Below, piece by piece: positions 19,566 to 30,619 of a stretch of 64,000 bases of DNA. The stretch covers positions 434,001 to 498,000 of the forward strand of contig JAWZSP010000006.1 in assembly GCA_034401135.1 (NCBI GenBank), in the 5' to 3' direction. Position numbers and translations under genes: made by a program. This DNA is from Volutella citrinella. Taxonomy: Eukaryota; Ascomycota; Sordariomycetes; Hypocreales; Nectriaceae. Every line of letters starts with the position of its first letter. The first letter of the stretch is position 1. Below the pieces are notes generated by a model that did not search any database, was not told the DNA's origin, and saw only the letters and a program-made list of their open reading frames with translations.

Positions 19566-20982
19566 TCACAGTGAAGCGGAAGGTGTTGCTTGCAAAGGAA
19601 ACTTCCGGTCGAGAAACTTGTTCGTCTACCGCATCGTTAGCTTTCTGATAATAACGGCGGCGAGCATGACGGAGGGTTGACTTACCTCTTTTACCGTATC
19701 ATAGCCGAACAGCCACGGCTGGAACTCCTTGTCAGACCATCGATTCGGATTTGGCGTCGCCGCGTCGTCATCGTCTGGGTCGGCCTCTCCTCGCATCTGA
19801 CGGTCGCGCTGCTCTTGCTCTGGGCCGTCTGGGAGATGCCAAATGTGCCCGTTTGCGCGGGAGCCTGCCTGAATTGTCTCGCAACGAGGCTTTCGAATCT
19901 CCTGAAAGGCAGACATGACGGCCGGAATCACGCTTTGATCGACCGCACGCTCGAGACACTCTGCGAGGGCCGCTCCGTCCTCGATTGACGTTGCGGCACC
20001 CTGGGCAAGGTAGGGGACCATGGCATGCGCGGCGTCACCAATGAGGACAACGCGACCACTGTTGCTGATCCATCGAGGGAGCGGAGGCATATCAGCCAGC
20101 TTCCACTTGAGGCAAGAGTCCACCTTGTCAAGAACTTTGCGGAGAGTGGGATCAAAGTTGTGGTAGTGTCGCTTCATCTCATCAAGGTCGCCGGGCTCAT
20201 TCCATCTGCCAACCGACGCCTGCCCGGGGTGAGACATGACAAGGTTGTACATGGCTCCGTTCCTGATGGGATAGGCCATGATGTGTCGTTGGAACCCAAT
20301 CCAGCAGTTCGAGTTGATGTCACTCATCAAGTGGGCCGTACTCGGGTCGGAGAGCATCTTTTCCCGTGGTACAACTGCGCGGTATGCACAGTTGGGCGAA
20401 TCATTCGGGCCAGGATCCTCATTCCCGAGTATCGACTCCCTAGTCCTCGATCGAATTCCGTCTGCACCGACAACGAGGTCTGCGCTCAGAACCTGACCGT
20501 TCTTGAGTGTGACTGACGGACCTCTCTCGTCCACAGACGCCACATGGCTGTTCAACAAGACCTGGACGCCGAGTTGCTCTGCATACCGACATAGGGTGGC
20601 CTGATAGTCGGCACGGTGAATCAACCAATACCTGTGAAAGCTGTGAGCCAGTGCAAGGGACAATGACCGGATGTAGCACTTACGGGACTCCATAGGATTC
20701 CGTCATGGTCGGATGAAGAGGAGTTGGGCCGATGACATCGCCGGTGCAATAACGCCTAAACTGGATATTCTTCGGCCACACAACGCATTTCGAGATGTCA
20801 TCCAACAAGCCGTATGACTGGAGAACTCGGCAGCTGTTTGGGGGAATCTGGATTCCCGCACCCACTTCCGAGAGCTGAGATGCACCTTCGAGCACAGTCA
20901 CGTTGTGGCCCTTTCGCCTCAGTGCAATGGCAGCACCCAAGCCGCCGAGGCCGCCTCCACAAACGATGATGTTGAACTTCAT
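19566..20982 (-). CDS. FAD-dependent aromatic monooxygenase (salicylate hydroxylase-like)
   Basis: Three exons (20982-20684, 20631-19686, 19625-19566) encode 434 aa. Intron 1 is 52 bp. Intron 2 is 60 bp with a GCTAACG branch site; its acceptor GCGGTAG gives the C-terminus ...GYDTVKETNKFLDRKF. Group A flavin hydroxylase signatures are present: VCGGGLGGLGAAIALRRKG with the conserved acid at VLE (ADP binding), the GADGIRS motif, and VLIGDAAHAMVPYLAQGA binding the flavin ribityl. The family uses NAD(P)H and O2 to hydroxylate, often with decarboxylation, an aromatic acid such as salicylate. It shares a promoter module with the D-lactate-dehydrogenase-type gene 5.4 kb away and likely belongs to the same pathway. 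Substrate not determinable. Confidence 0.88.
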
Positions 20983-21120
20983 TGCAAGGTTGCTGAACTT
21001 TGACTGGATGCGTGTGTCTGTATCGGTTCTTGGTATACCGCTCCGTGGCGGTCTGCAGGTCGACATTCTTATACACAACCATCACCTCCATCAAGTGTAA
21101 CGAGGAATGTAGTCTTTAAC

Positions 21121-21142
21121 CAATCGGAAGACGGTCCGATTG
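21121..21142. promoter_or_regulatory. Inverted repeat CAATCGGA-6-TCCGATTG
   Basis: Perfect 8-bp arms separated by AGACGG, about 140 bp upstream of the FAD monooxygenase start. The arms contain CGG/CCG half-sites, so a dimeric Zn2Cys6 factor is a natural candidate. Confidence 0.45.
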
Positions 21143-21161
21143 TTATGTCTCGGGGAAACAA

Positions 21162-21213
21162 GGTTCCGTTCGGAACCACAGAGTCGGGAAGTATGCGGAG
21201 TCCCCTCGCTCAG
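21162..21213. promoter_or_regulatory. Shared cluster promoter module, copy A
   Basis: Starts with the palindrome GGTTCCGTTCGGAACC (7-bp arms), then TCGGGAAG (21184), CGGAGT (21196) and CGCTCAG (21207). The same ordered elements recur at 26517-26569 upstream of the D-lactate-dehydrogenase-type gene, in the same orientation and at a similar distance from the ATG (180 and 147 bp). Confidence 0.6.
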
Positions 21214-21662
21214 TGCTACCAGCAGTCCTCGGCAGATTCGACGGGACACAACTGCGGGTGGCCTGCTGCTCTGGGAACTTTTGAATCACTAAAACGCACC
21301 CTAGGGTTCGAATAAAGGGCCCCAGCGGTTGGAGCATCAGCAGTCCATATTCAAAGTCTTGCCTAAGCCGTCAGCGGAGGCGGCCCCTCTTGCTCAGTAT
21401 GAGAGCTCCTAGTAATGCGTTTCTCTGCGTTCCCTGCATCCGTCACGATGCCTAGGTAACCGCTCTGACGTGCCCTTTCACGATTTTCACTTAGTGTCAC
21501 CAGACTCGCTTAAATAATGCACTGGATACTGTGTACCCGAGGTTGCCACTATCAAAGCCCAAGCGTAATTCGCCCATGTTCGCGGCCCCAAGCTCAAAGA
21601 TTTGGTACGGAAACACTGGACAAAAGAATGATTTCTATCTTCTAGATCTGGTAGTTCTACGT

Positions 21663-23644
21663 CTATCCTACTAACACATCTAATACTGCAGATGTCCCAG
21701 ACTGCACAGATTCCATCGCCTTCAATAGGCCATCTTGGAACTGGCTGACATCGCCAACTCTTGCCGCAAAAATGGAACCGTTGCTCGCGGCCCGCGCAAT
21801 CTCTGAATAGTTAGGACAAGGGTCAAAGGAGATATTGAGCTCAGAATTCGTCGCTCTGGATGCAGGACCGTCAGGGTGGACAAGCAGCATCGATCTGCGG
21901 GGAGCATTCCAGCCTAGTGCGCGATACTTGTTAGTCTCAAATACCCTTATGGGAAATAAAATTGTACGCACCGTGGTTGTTCAGAACAATTGTCAAGACT
22001 GGTATCTTGTATCGGTGTGAAATCCAGTAGACGCTAGATGGCACACTGAAAAGATAGGTGCCGTCACCGACAATCTGGACAACCATTCGCTTGGAGCCTC
22101 CGTCGGCGAGATCAGCAGCCATCTTGATGCCCATAGCACCACCACCACTCCAGCCAAGGCCACCGCCGCCACAGTTGATCCACTGGCCGGGAATCTTGGG
22201 GCGAATCTGATCAGCAACAATAATACTGTTGGTGACAGCTTCGACAGCAAAAATGGTCTCCTCGGGGAGAGTCTTGCGTAGAGTCGAGCACACCCACGCA
22301 GTGGTCAAACTGTCATCAGCAGGCTTTACAGCTTCCGCATCCAGTGATGCAACAAGCTGAGCGTGAGAATCCAAGAGTGAGGCATGTCGTTCTTGGTATA
22401 GGCCGTCGGACAAGCGAGATTTCAGCTGTGTAGATGTCTCCAGATGAGAAACCAGTTGAGCCAAGGCAGTACCCGAGTCCACCCGATACCGAAGCTCTGC
22501 GTTGATGTAAAATACAGGCATCTGTTGCTTGAGGGGATCAACATCAAAGTGGATTATTCTGGCGTCCGGGTTCGGTTTGCAGCGGGTGTTGATCCAGGGA
22601 ACGTCGCAGTCCACTACGAGGATCACGTCGGCTGTTGTAATACTATCATCCACACCATACCTCATCCCCAGCCAGCCTGGGTGGTCAGAGGGGAATGACA
22701 TGTCGCAGCAGCCTGTATCAAGAACACGCAGGCCCTTGACGGCGGTAGCTAGATCCACCAAGGATTGCACCGCCCCATGTTTCCGCCCGCTGTAGCCAGT
22801 CACAACCAGTGGGTTCTTGGCTTCGACCAATATCTCGGCAATCTCCTCCACGGCCTGTTGTGGGAGTGCCGAAGGGCCAACCGGCCGCCAGTGCTTTGGG
22901 TTGATGGCATATGGAGTAATGATCTCTTCCATGACTTCGCGGGCACCCATCAGATAAGTTGGGCCTTTGGGATCACTCGTGGCAAATTGAATGGCTCTAT
23001 GCACCATCTGTTTCACATTTTTGCCAGTCTTGATCTCACCAGTATAACGACAATACTGCGCCACAATCTGCTTTTGATCGGGGACGTCTTGTAGCCAGTG
23101 GCTTTCAACTGACAGTCAGTATTGCTGGGATGGCGTGTGGATTGAGTGGATGGAAGCGCTCACATGTACTCCGTCCGGGAACCCGTCATCTCGCCCTCGA
23201 TAGTGAATGGCGAAAGCCCTGCAAAGATCAATACAGGGGCTCTGCCAATAGAAGCATTGTGGATAGCTGCTCCCAGCCCCGACGTGCCGACATCGACGTG
23301 GATGATGACACACTGAGCCTCGTTGGTCTGCCGGGCGAAGCCATCGGCCATGGAGAGCGCAACCATCTCATTTGGGCAGGTGATGATGCGCGGAAATGTA
23401 TCGGGACATTCTTTTTGGCCCTTGACCATGGCCTCCAAGATGCTCGGGTGGTCAGATCCGAGGTTCACGAAGCAGTTCTTGACCCCCGCCTGCGCATCTT
23501 GTTAGCTGGCGTCTGTGGTGAGGGGTATCGGACAGCGTACCTCAGTGAGGGCCTCGAAGAAGGCGAAAGAAGTTGTGTACCTGCATATAATTGGTCAGAC
23601 AAATGATCCCGAGTACACGAGCGACGTCCCTAAAGCACTTACAT
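21663..23644 (-). CDS. ThDP-dependent decarboxylase/synthase (acetolactate synthase-like)
   Basis: Five exons (23644-23643, 23580-23541, 23489-23164, 23101-21972, 21913-21663) encode 582 aa. The first exon carries only AT of the start codon; the G follows a 62-bp intron, giving MYTTSFAFFEAL. The three domains of the ThDP superfamily are in order: pyrimidine-binding domain with catalytic Glu55 (CPNEMVALSMADGFAR) and NLGSDHPS; a central domain; and the diphosphate-binding domain with GDGTYLF (468-) and NN at 497-498, followed by GWNAPRRSM. These enzymes decarboxylate a 2-keto acid and release or transfer the aldehyde; acetolactate synthase, benzoylformate decarboxylase and oxalyl-CoA-type enzymes share the fold. 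No mitochondrial targeting peptide is seen, which argues against the biosynthetic acetolactate synthase. Neighbours suggest an aromatic 2-keto acid as substrate (inference). Confidence 0.85.
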
Positions 23645-24250
23645 GATGCCCAGGTGGTGTCTTGTCTCAGAAAACTTGGATGCGCAGTGACTAGCCGACC
23701 TCCAGGCTCACGTCAAATTGTAGCTACTCGTTATGCAACCATCCCGGTTGCAAGCCAAGTCGCCTGCATTATACCGACCGGGGGTGGAGCCGTCACGATT
23801 GCCGATTGACAGTGCCGGTGCGACCCTGGTCGTCTTGCAAGCGCGGATAGTTCCCGGCGAGGCCATGTTGGCTCGGGTGCGTCCCGACCATCGAATCAGC
23901 GTTGTTGGGTTGGTGGGGACATCAATGGCTGACTCGTGCGAAGGCGGGGGAGCGAATCGGAGCCAAATGTAGGTGCGGAGAAGACCAATGTTGCAATCAC
24001 AGGGTCAACTCCTCGCCCGGCTTTGCTAACAGGCTAGGTTGCTTACAGTAGTCACGGAAATTCGCTCGTCGGGGGCATGCCATTGATCGGAAGATGGAGC
24101 GAAGCAATCTATTTTACGTTGTTGAAAGCTAGGCTTGGCAAATGTTGCTCCGGGGAGACGTACGTGTATCACATGTCGTTCAGCCTTGAAATGGTATTTA
24201 CAAGATGGCATAAAATAAAATGTCAACTCATGGATTCCTGCACTATATGG
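23645..24250. other. Intergenic region, promoter of the ThDP enzyme
   Basis: At 23842-23857 the minus strand reads CCGGGAACTATCCGCG, which resembles the TCGGGAAGTATGCGGAG part of the shared module but is in the opposite orientation and lacks the GGTTCC palindrome. Otherwise nothing but CG-rich spacer and the 3' flank of the next gene. Confidence 0.35.
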
Positions 24251-26370
24251 TTACACTCTATGAAAGATCTTGCCAGGATTCATCAGCCAATACGGGTCCA
24301 GCGCGCTCTTGACTGCTCTCATCACCGTGATGGGAGCATCACCCAATTCCTCCTGTAGCGATTCGATCTTTCCCAGACCAACTCCATGTTCACCCTAATT
24401 CGTTATTAGTAAATAGCTACGTCGAGATGCACAGGATCCGAACTAACCGTGCAAGTTCCTTCCATCTCCAGAGCTCGATGAACCATCCGGTGAGTCGAAT
24501 CTTCCACAAGCTGTCGCTCCTTGGCACCGTCATAGAGAATCGTCTCATGAAAATTACCGTCCCCCACATGCCCAAGGATGCTACCAAAGAGGCCGATTCG
24601 CTTTAGGTCCTCCTTCGAGATATCTAAACTTAAATCAGTACAGTACCCATTGGAATAAAAGCTCATTGTACTCACCAATCAGCTCTGCCACTCGTGACAG
24701 CGGAACAGCAACGTCCGTTGTCCAGACTTCATTCCCTTTCTCACGAAGAGAAAGCATACTCCACAGCGCTTCCTTCCTAGCGGACCACAGTACTTTTTGC
24801 TTGTCCTTGTCGCTCTCAAACTCCATTGTGGGATTGTTATGCAGTTTTGCAATGCGTTGCACTTGCGAGATACTGTGTTTGACGGTAAACTCATCGCCGG
24901 TGAACTTGATGAAGAGTGTCGGCTTCTCTTCCCAGTTTCTCCCAGTCGAGCCCACAGTATTAATCACTTTCATCTGTACATCATCGAGAAGCTCAACGGC
25001 TCCTACAAGGACGCCCTGTCGGATTATGTCAACCGCCATGCTGGCAGCTTCCTTGATCGATGGAAACGGTAGGACGGCCACTCCGGTATGCTCAGGAGCA
25101 GGTGCTAGCTTCAGAGTGAGCTCCGTCACCATTCCGAGAGTCCCCTCAGAGCCAACAAATAGCGAATTGAGATTATACCCCGCGGATGACTTCCTGTAAG
25201 ACTTTCACGTTAGCTTCGGTGACAAGAGGGGTCAAGTTAATCTCACCTCGGTCTTCTCTTAGTCTTGACAATAGTTCCATCACTCAATACGACCGTCAGG
25301 TTGACAACCCAGTCCTTCATGGTTCCGTACCGAACCGCATTTGTTCCACTGTTACCATATCAGCATCACAGATTTCCCATCGAGAAGGCTGTCCCCGTAC
25401 CTGCAGTTCGTACCAACCATTCCGCCAAGTTGAGCCTATGGATGATCAGTAGTGTGGATACCATAACTGATCCTGTGCCTACCGATGGGCCTGGGTCAAT
25501 GGGGAAGAATAAACGGCTGGATTCAATCTGCTTGTTCATCTCCACCCAAGACATGCCTGGCTGGACCTGAATATCCATACTGTTGGAATGTTAGTGTGTA
25601 CAGAAAGTTCCCTTGCGGTTATTCACTTACTCTTCTGGACGAAAATTAATGATTTGGTTCATATTCGCAAAGTCAACGCTGATTCCGCCAAATGGAGCAG
25701 AGAAATGGCCTTCGACACTGGAGCCTCCAGAATACGGAACTGCCATGCCTGTCAGAAGGGCTTAGCATTAATGAAGAAAAAACCTTACTGATTGGAACCT
25801 TGTGCTTGAAGCAAATCTTCGCAATGGTGGAAACTTCTTCGGTAGACTTTGGATAGGCCACTGCTACCGGCAGACGATCGATATTGATTGTCGACCATTC
25901 CGAGTAACCGTGAGCCAGGAGGATCTCGTCATCAATCGAAATTGAATCTTCCCCTAATGCCTCGGCGATCTCATCTATCGCCTTGAACAAACATCGTTAG
26001 TCTCAAAGGTGTGGAGGGCACCGAGAAAACAACGGCAGCGCATGCATCAACCTACCAGCTCCATTGTCGCAACTTTGGCGTAAGGCACCATAGTCATCTC
26101 GGAATTGGACGGCCTCCCATTCTCTCTCAGCAGCAGATATGCGAGCGCCGCCGTGGCCCCTGAAGCTAGCAAAGCGGCTAAAAGAGGAGATGAGCGTGGT
26201 TGTGGATCCATCTGCTCGCGGTTCAATTTTGTCTCGTCCGAATTACATCGCCTTTGCAGTCCGAACACACGGGGAACATGATTCAGTCTTAGAGCAGCAG
26301 ATTTTTGGATAAGATCAGCTCGCTGCTGTGTAGCTCGTCTGAGAAGAAGCCGCGCGTGTTGAAGAGCCAT
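24251..26370 (-). CDS. D-lactate dehydrogenase (cytochrome)-type FAD oxidoreductase
   Basis: Nine exons encode 562 aa: 26370-26056, 25981-25789, 25739-25631, 25579-25483, 25435-25401, 25348-25247, 25193-24676, 24623-24448, 24394-24251. All introns are 47-74 bp. The N-terminus is rich in Arg and Ala ([18 protein letters not shown]) and is followed by a hydrophobic stretch ([19 protein letters not shown]), typical of a mitochondrial targeting signal plus inner-membrane anchor. The FAD-binding PCMH domain follows ([38 protein letters not shown]), then the FAD-oxidase C domain with HVGDGNFH and GEHGVGLGK. The enzyme oxidises a D-2-hydroxy acid to the 2-keto acid and passes electrons to cytochrome c. 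Beside a ThDP enzyme, the substrate may be an aromatic D-2-hydroxy acid rather than lactate. It shares a promoter module with the monooxygenase. Confidence 0.9.
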
Positions 26371-26787
26371 GGCATATGGTGGTGATCAGGGGTCTACACT
26401 TGAATACAGCCTTGTCGTAACTCCATCCGATACACGCATCGGTGATAAGCTTCTTAAGTACTGTTGACTTTTCGATTCACCAACCAGATTGGGGAAAGGT
26501 TCTCGGAAATGAGGTGGGTTCCGAAGGAACCGCAAGTTCGGGAAGCACCCGGAGTGGAGACCCGCTCAGCCCGGAAGTTCCGAGCCTATGTCTGATAGGA
26601 GCTGGTGAGAAGCCTCGCTCAATGGATATAAAAAGGAACGATCTATAACTATCATCCTTTTGAATGAGCTGAAGATGTTTATAGTTTTGCATTGTCCATT
26701 CCTCCGTCTTTATAGGATCTTGGGGAAACAGCAACGCAGAAATCCACCTTGGCAATTGATGAGCTTGGTAACATAGTATTGTACAGT
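26371..26787. other. Promoter of the D-lactate-dehydrogenase-type gene and 3' flank of the regulator
   Basis: Contains the second copy of the shared module (separate entry). No gene seen. Confidence 0.5.
26517..26582. promoter_or_regulatory. Shared cluster promoter module, copy B
   Basis: GGTTCCGAAGGAACC (6-bp arms, 3-bp spacer), TCGGGAAG (26538), CGGAGT (26550) and CGCTCAG (26563), then an extra near-palindrome CGGAAGTTCCG (26572-26582). It matches copy A at 21162-21213 in order, spacing and orientation. Likely bound by a common CGG-recognising regulator. Confidence 0.6.
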
Positions 26788-29502
26788 TCAAGATGAGTCA
26801 ATTCCAGGTTCGTCAAAAAACCCAGGCGGAAAAGCAAGGGCCTCGATGTCAATGTTGAAGTCATGGAAGATAGACCCAGTGTCCAAAAATGTGAGGAGAG
26901 TGTCGTCTTCGGGTAGAATTGTCGACATTGCTTCTGTGGATACCTCGTGACCCTCATGAATCGGAGAATGGTTGCCAGAAGCAGGGCCTTGCGGAACGGG
27001 ATCGGAGGCCGTCTGATTCAACCCAAGAGGTCCCCGATTACCCGCATCAGCAACTGGTAATTCGGCAGATCCTGGGTAACCTTTAGCGCTCCTATGGTAG
27101 TATTGCAGGTATACATTCGACTTACCGAGAGCTATCAAGGCTGCCCGATCTCGAAGCTTCTTAAGCAACGAGATATAGTTAGAGGGGCGCGAATGCGTGA
27201 TGCTCATACGCTCCAGTGTCCCGATGCAGTCCTCCCATGCGGCGTCAAGAGCGTTGCGATCGAAGGGACAATCGTTAGAGTCTGTGCATTTGGCTAGGAC
27301 AAGAACAACGCCGCAAGTGGTCAAATCTGGTCGATTCGTGAGCACAGCATCAGCCACATTGTTCGTGTATGAGACTCACAGAATAAATTGAACCACCAAG
27401 CGCCTGTGACCTCATTGTTGATGCCCCCCGATATAGTACGGATGAGCTCGCAGGCAGATTCCACGCATATTACCGCGCATGCATTGCGCAATGTCCTAGC
27501 CAAACCAGACTTATGGCGAGACGCGGAGCTTGGGATAGTTGACCCTTCAGAATGCGCTTGTTGTCGCAATTGTGAGCGTACCGATGCGCAAAACTCACTA
27601 AACGTGGGACGATAGAGCAGGATTTTGAGATGAAGAAATCTGTGACGTGTCATTTAATGACTTGCCTACATCATTGCGATAAGTCGGGGCGTAATCACCA
27701 CTTACCTGGCACGTAGAACGTTTGAGAGGCGGTTGAAGAGCGGAGTCCGAGAATCTGGAGGGCCAAGTTGGGTCTCCCACCGCAGAATGGGTGGTAGATT
27801 GGATTTGATATCGTCGAGTTGAGAGTCCAAGTCGGCCAGAATATCAAATTGGACATCTTTGAAATGCAGGGGCTCAAGTACCCCCCGTTTTGCACCCCGT
27901 TGTCTTGTCTCGGCATGATACACTTGATCAAGTATCAGGCCAAGGACCTTTACCAACTTCATATTTTCCACCATGAACAGATTGCCAGATGGTGAGTCGT
28001 TGGGCGGTGGAAGAATTCCCCCGTCGAGCCGCAAAAATTGGTCATCAATTGCCAGAGGTAGAGGCTCATGGGTTATCATTTGCATAGACGGGGGGCGGCC
28101 AAGCGTCATGCTCACGGTCCTGGTTTCTTCGGTTAGCAAAGACCTATGACAGCTCAACTCGAGAGTGCTCACAGTTCCATGTGCAAACAGCCGTACCAAG
28201 TCCGTCGACGCAACTCGGTCTCTACCTTGGAATACCGCTCGGTGGGCCTGGAAGATTGAAGCCCCAAGCCTATTGCCATACGACAAGCCAAGCCAACGGT
28301 GTTGTAGCAGCGAGTAGAGTACTGCGTGCACATTAAACAATGAGAAACGAGCAGTAAGGCTTGGACATGTGCGAGGGTGCCGTGGTCCAGCAACTCAATG
28401 TGCAGGAGATGTTTCATTCTCTCAGAGTATGACGAAGCGGCAGCGTCCTTCCTGTCAGGCGGCATGGAAGAGAACTCGCAGCCAAGCGCAAACACGGCGT
28501 TCAAGGCGCAGAAGAAGACGGCACGAGGGCAGTTTCCACTCCCCAGCCCGACATCGATGGAGCAACCCCAAGATTGATCATCCCGCGTATCCCACAGCGA
28601 GTCGTAGTATCTCTGAAACGCCTCCGGGTGTATCCACGGATAGAAAATGTGGACATTGGAGAAATACAGACCAACAAGCATGTCAGCAATTGGGCGAGGT
28701 GGCAGCGAGTACTCTGGTCGGAACAAATCTTCTGTACTATGCCTCTGACGTCTGCTTTCTTTTTCTGAGCGTCGCAAATCGCCGGCATTCAAGGTATCCC
28801 TTCGATTTTGGGATGGGTCAGATGAGGGAGGGATCTCTTGTAGGAGAGAGACCACGGAGGATTCACCGTAGAACTCAGGGCCCCTCGGGTCATGTGTGCC
28901 TTCAGACACAGACAAGCTGGTCCCCATGGCACAGACGGGGCTTGGTCCGCTAGCCTCGGCGCCGGCATCCGAGAGTGTGCTGCGGGCGCGCTGGCGATGC
29001 GCCGTTGGACTTCCATTGCTAGCTACCTGCGATGGCTGCTGGGAGGTAGGGCTGAGCTCGGTGGCAAGTTGAGCATCGGCGAAGATTGTTGAGGATGCGT
29101 TAGGGCTGGTGACGGTGTCTCTTTGGGGCATTGAGGTGTTGACGCTGTCCTTGTGTCTCTGTTCCCTGTCTAGGGCCTGCTGGAGGTCCCGCACACGTTG
29201 CTGCAGGGATACAATATACCTTTGAGTGTTAGTACGGATTATTGGCTAATAGCATTGTCTCAGGGAGCAACCTACTCCTGCTCGCTGACTCTCTTGGCAC
29301 AGTCGGAGATGACGTTGTAGCTGCAGTTGGCTGGCTGTTCCTTGCGGCGCCTGCAGGGCGTGCATACTGGCTTCTGGCCATCGCAACGCACCTTGCGGTC
29401 TCTGCACCCATCACAGGCCAGTGCTATCCGCCTGCGCTTGGTGTTACCGACAGGCTCATCTAGCGACGCCTGGTCGGCGTCCCTGGTCCGTGACAGTTCC
29501 AT
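26788..29502 (-). CDS. Zn2Cys6 transcription factor (fungal-specific)
   Basis: Six exons (29502-29276, 29219-28173, 28119-27706, 27639-27380, 27326-27126, 27071-26788) encode 810 aa. The N-terminal binuclear zinc cluster has Cys30, 33, 40, 47, 50 and 60 (RIALACDGCRDRKVRC...PVCTPCRRR), followed by a predicted coiled coil (YIVSLQQRVRDLQQALDREQ). From about residue 190 lies the fungal-specific regulatory domain (ADMLVGLYFSNVHIFYPWIH, TVSMTLGRPPSM, LLYRPTF, WWFNLFYLTTCGVVLV). The last intron (54 bp) lies in an otherwise open frame, so read-through of an 18-codon insert is possible. It ends 418 bp upstream of the D-lactate-dehydrogenase-type gene and is the obvious candidate regulator of this cluster through the CGG palindromes. 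Nuclear. Confidence 0.9.
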
Positions 29503-30137
29503 GGTGGATGTGCAGGGACAGACCGGATACTTCCCGAGAGCGCTGTGGGCCGGATTCTAGTGGTGGCTGTCACGTGGGGTTACGATGCTCACCAAGCGGA
29601 TTGTCTACTAACCCAACTAGTGCTAGTGCTCAGAAGCACCATTGTGATGCCTTCGACAGTCTGCGACCAGAACTCCCAAGACGGACATCGAGGCTGTAGC
29701 ACTGCAGCAGGTTTCCAAGTGAATAAACAGAAGAAACAAAGAGAGGAGAGGCAACGAAAACTATTTTTTTGTGCAGTGGAAATGATATGATTGTAGCTAG
29801 TTTTGCCACATCCTCAAGCCACCAAAGTTGAACCAAGGAGAGGCGGTACGATCTGTATCAATGCTGGCTCATCCTGTTACTTCACCTCCCTGCTTGTTCG
29901 GCATCGGTACTCGTCATTTAAACGTCATGTGCGTCGGCACGTCATGGTGAGACACCTCATGGCTGCGCGGCGACGGCAATTCTGTTGTTTAGGGTAGCAC
30001 TTCGTTTGACAGTCTCACCATTATAACGCATATATGCATAGTTAGGGGCTTTGGCATGAGAAATCGCGCATTCTTGGCATACAACCGCCTTCCTTGGTCC
30101 TCCGACTTTTTCTTCAGCTTCAAGACGACTCCATCAA
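29503..30137. other. Intergenic region
   Basis: Promoter of the Zn2Cys6 gene and 3' flank of the small secreted protein gene. Short A-rich tracts near 29725-29780; no gene or clear repeat. Confidence 0.45.
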
Positions 30138-30619
30138 TCACCCCCGAGAGGGGAGATCCACGCAGAGCACGGATTGCACGTTGGGCCTGAGAAATTTGGT
30201 CCCCTCGTCTTGGTACTTGCCCAGTGAGTCCTTGCATCCTGCCGACCTATTTCTACGTTAGTAAAGCCTACTCCCGTAAGGCCACTGTTGAGATCTCACT
30301 TGAAAAAGGTACATTGCGCCCCTGGTTGAACCTCGTATGAACGGACATTGTTCCATCTGGTTTCATGTCAGCTCATATTGCACGACGGAGCAAAGTTGGA
30401 CACTCACGCAGGATCTTCTTTGTGGAGGTCTACGCATACTCTGACTTCGATGATTTCTGATGGGTGGCCTTCGAAATCAGTCGACGGGTAGAGCATGGCC
30501 TGGCATTTGCGTTAGAAACGGCCAATTAAAATGCTGAAATATTTACTGACCACCCAATCGCGTTCAACAGCCATGGCCATAGTGGCAAAGGTAACCTGAA
30601 GTAGTACAGACGAGCGCAT
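30138..30619 (-). CDS. Small secreted 4-Cys protein, four exons
   Basis: Exons 30619-30551, 30499-30408, 30356-30300 and 30246-30138 encode 108 aa; introns are 51, 51 and 53 bp with GTCAGT, GTGAGT and GTGAGA donors and CAG, CAG and TAG acceptors. No single open frame covers it. Residues 1-17 are a signal peptide (MRSSVLLQVTFATMAMA). The mature part begins with AMLYPSTDFEGHP and has four cysteines in a V-x-C-V-D-L / GAQCTFF / SAGCKDS / SVLCVDL layout; the near-repeat of VRVCVDL and SVLCVDL suggests a two-motif beta fold, reminiscent of beta/gamma-crystallin-like small fungal proteins. Splice phases all agree and the frame closes cleanly, which supports a real gene. Extracellular; function unknown. 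Confidence 0.72.

Larger units (their letters stand above)
20983..21662. other. Intergenic region, promoter of the FAD monooxygenase
   Basis: Holds the monooxygenase promoter with two palindromic elements (annotated separately) and the 3' flank of the ThDP enzyme gene. No gene seen. Confidence 0.5.

Noticed and set aside
19645..19685. 41-bp intron option at the 3' end of the FAD monooxygenase
   Set aside because: Too short and without branch site; the 60-bp intron with GCTAACG and TAG acceptor gives a better C-terminus.
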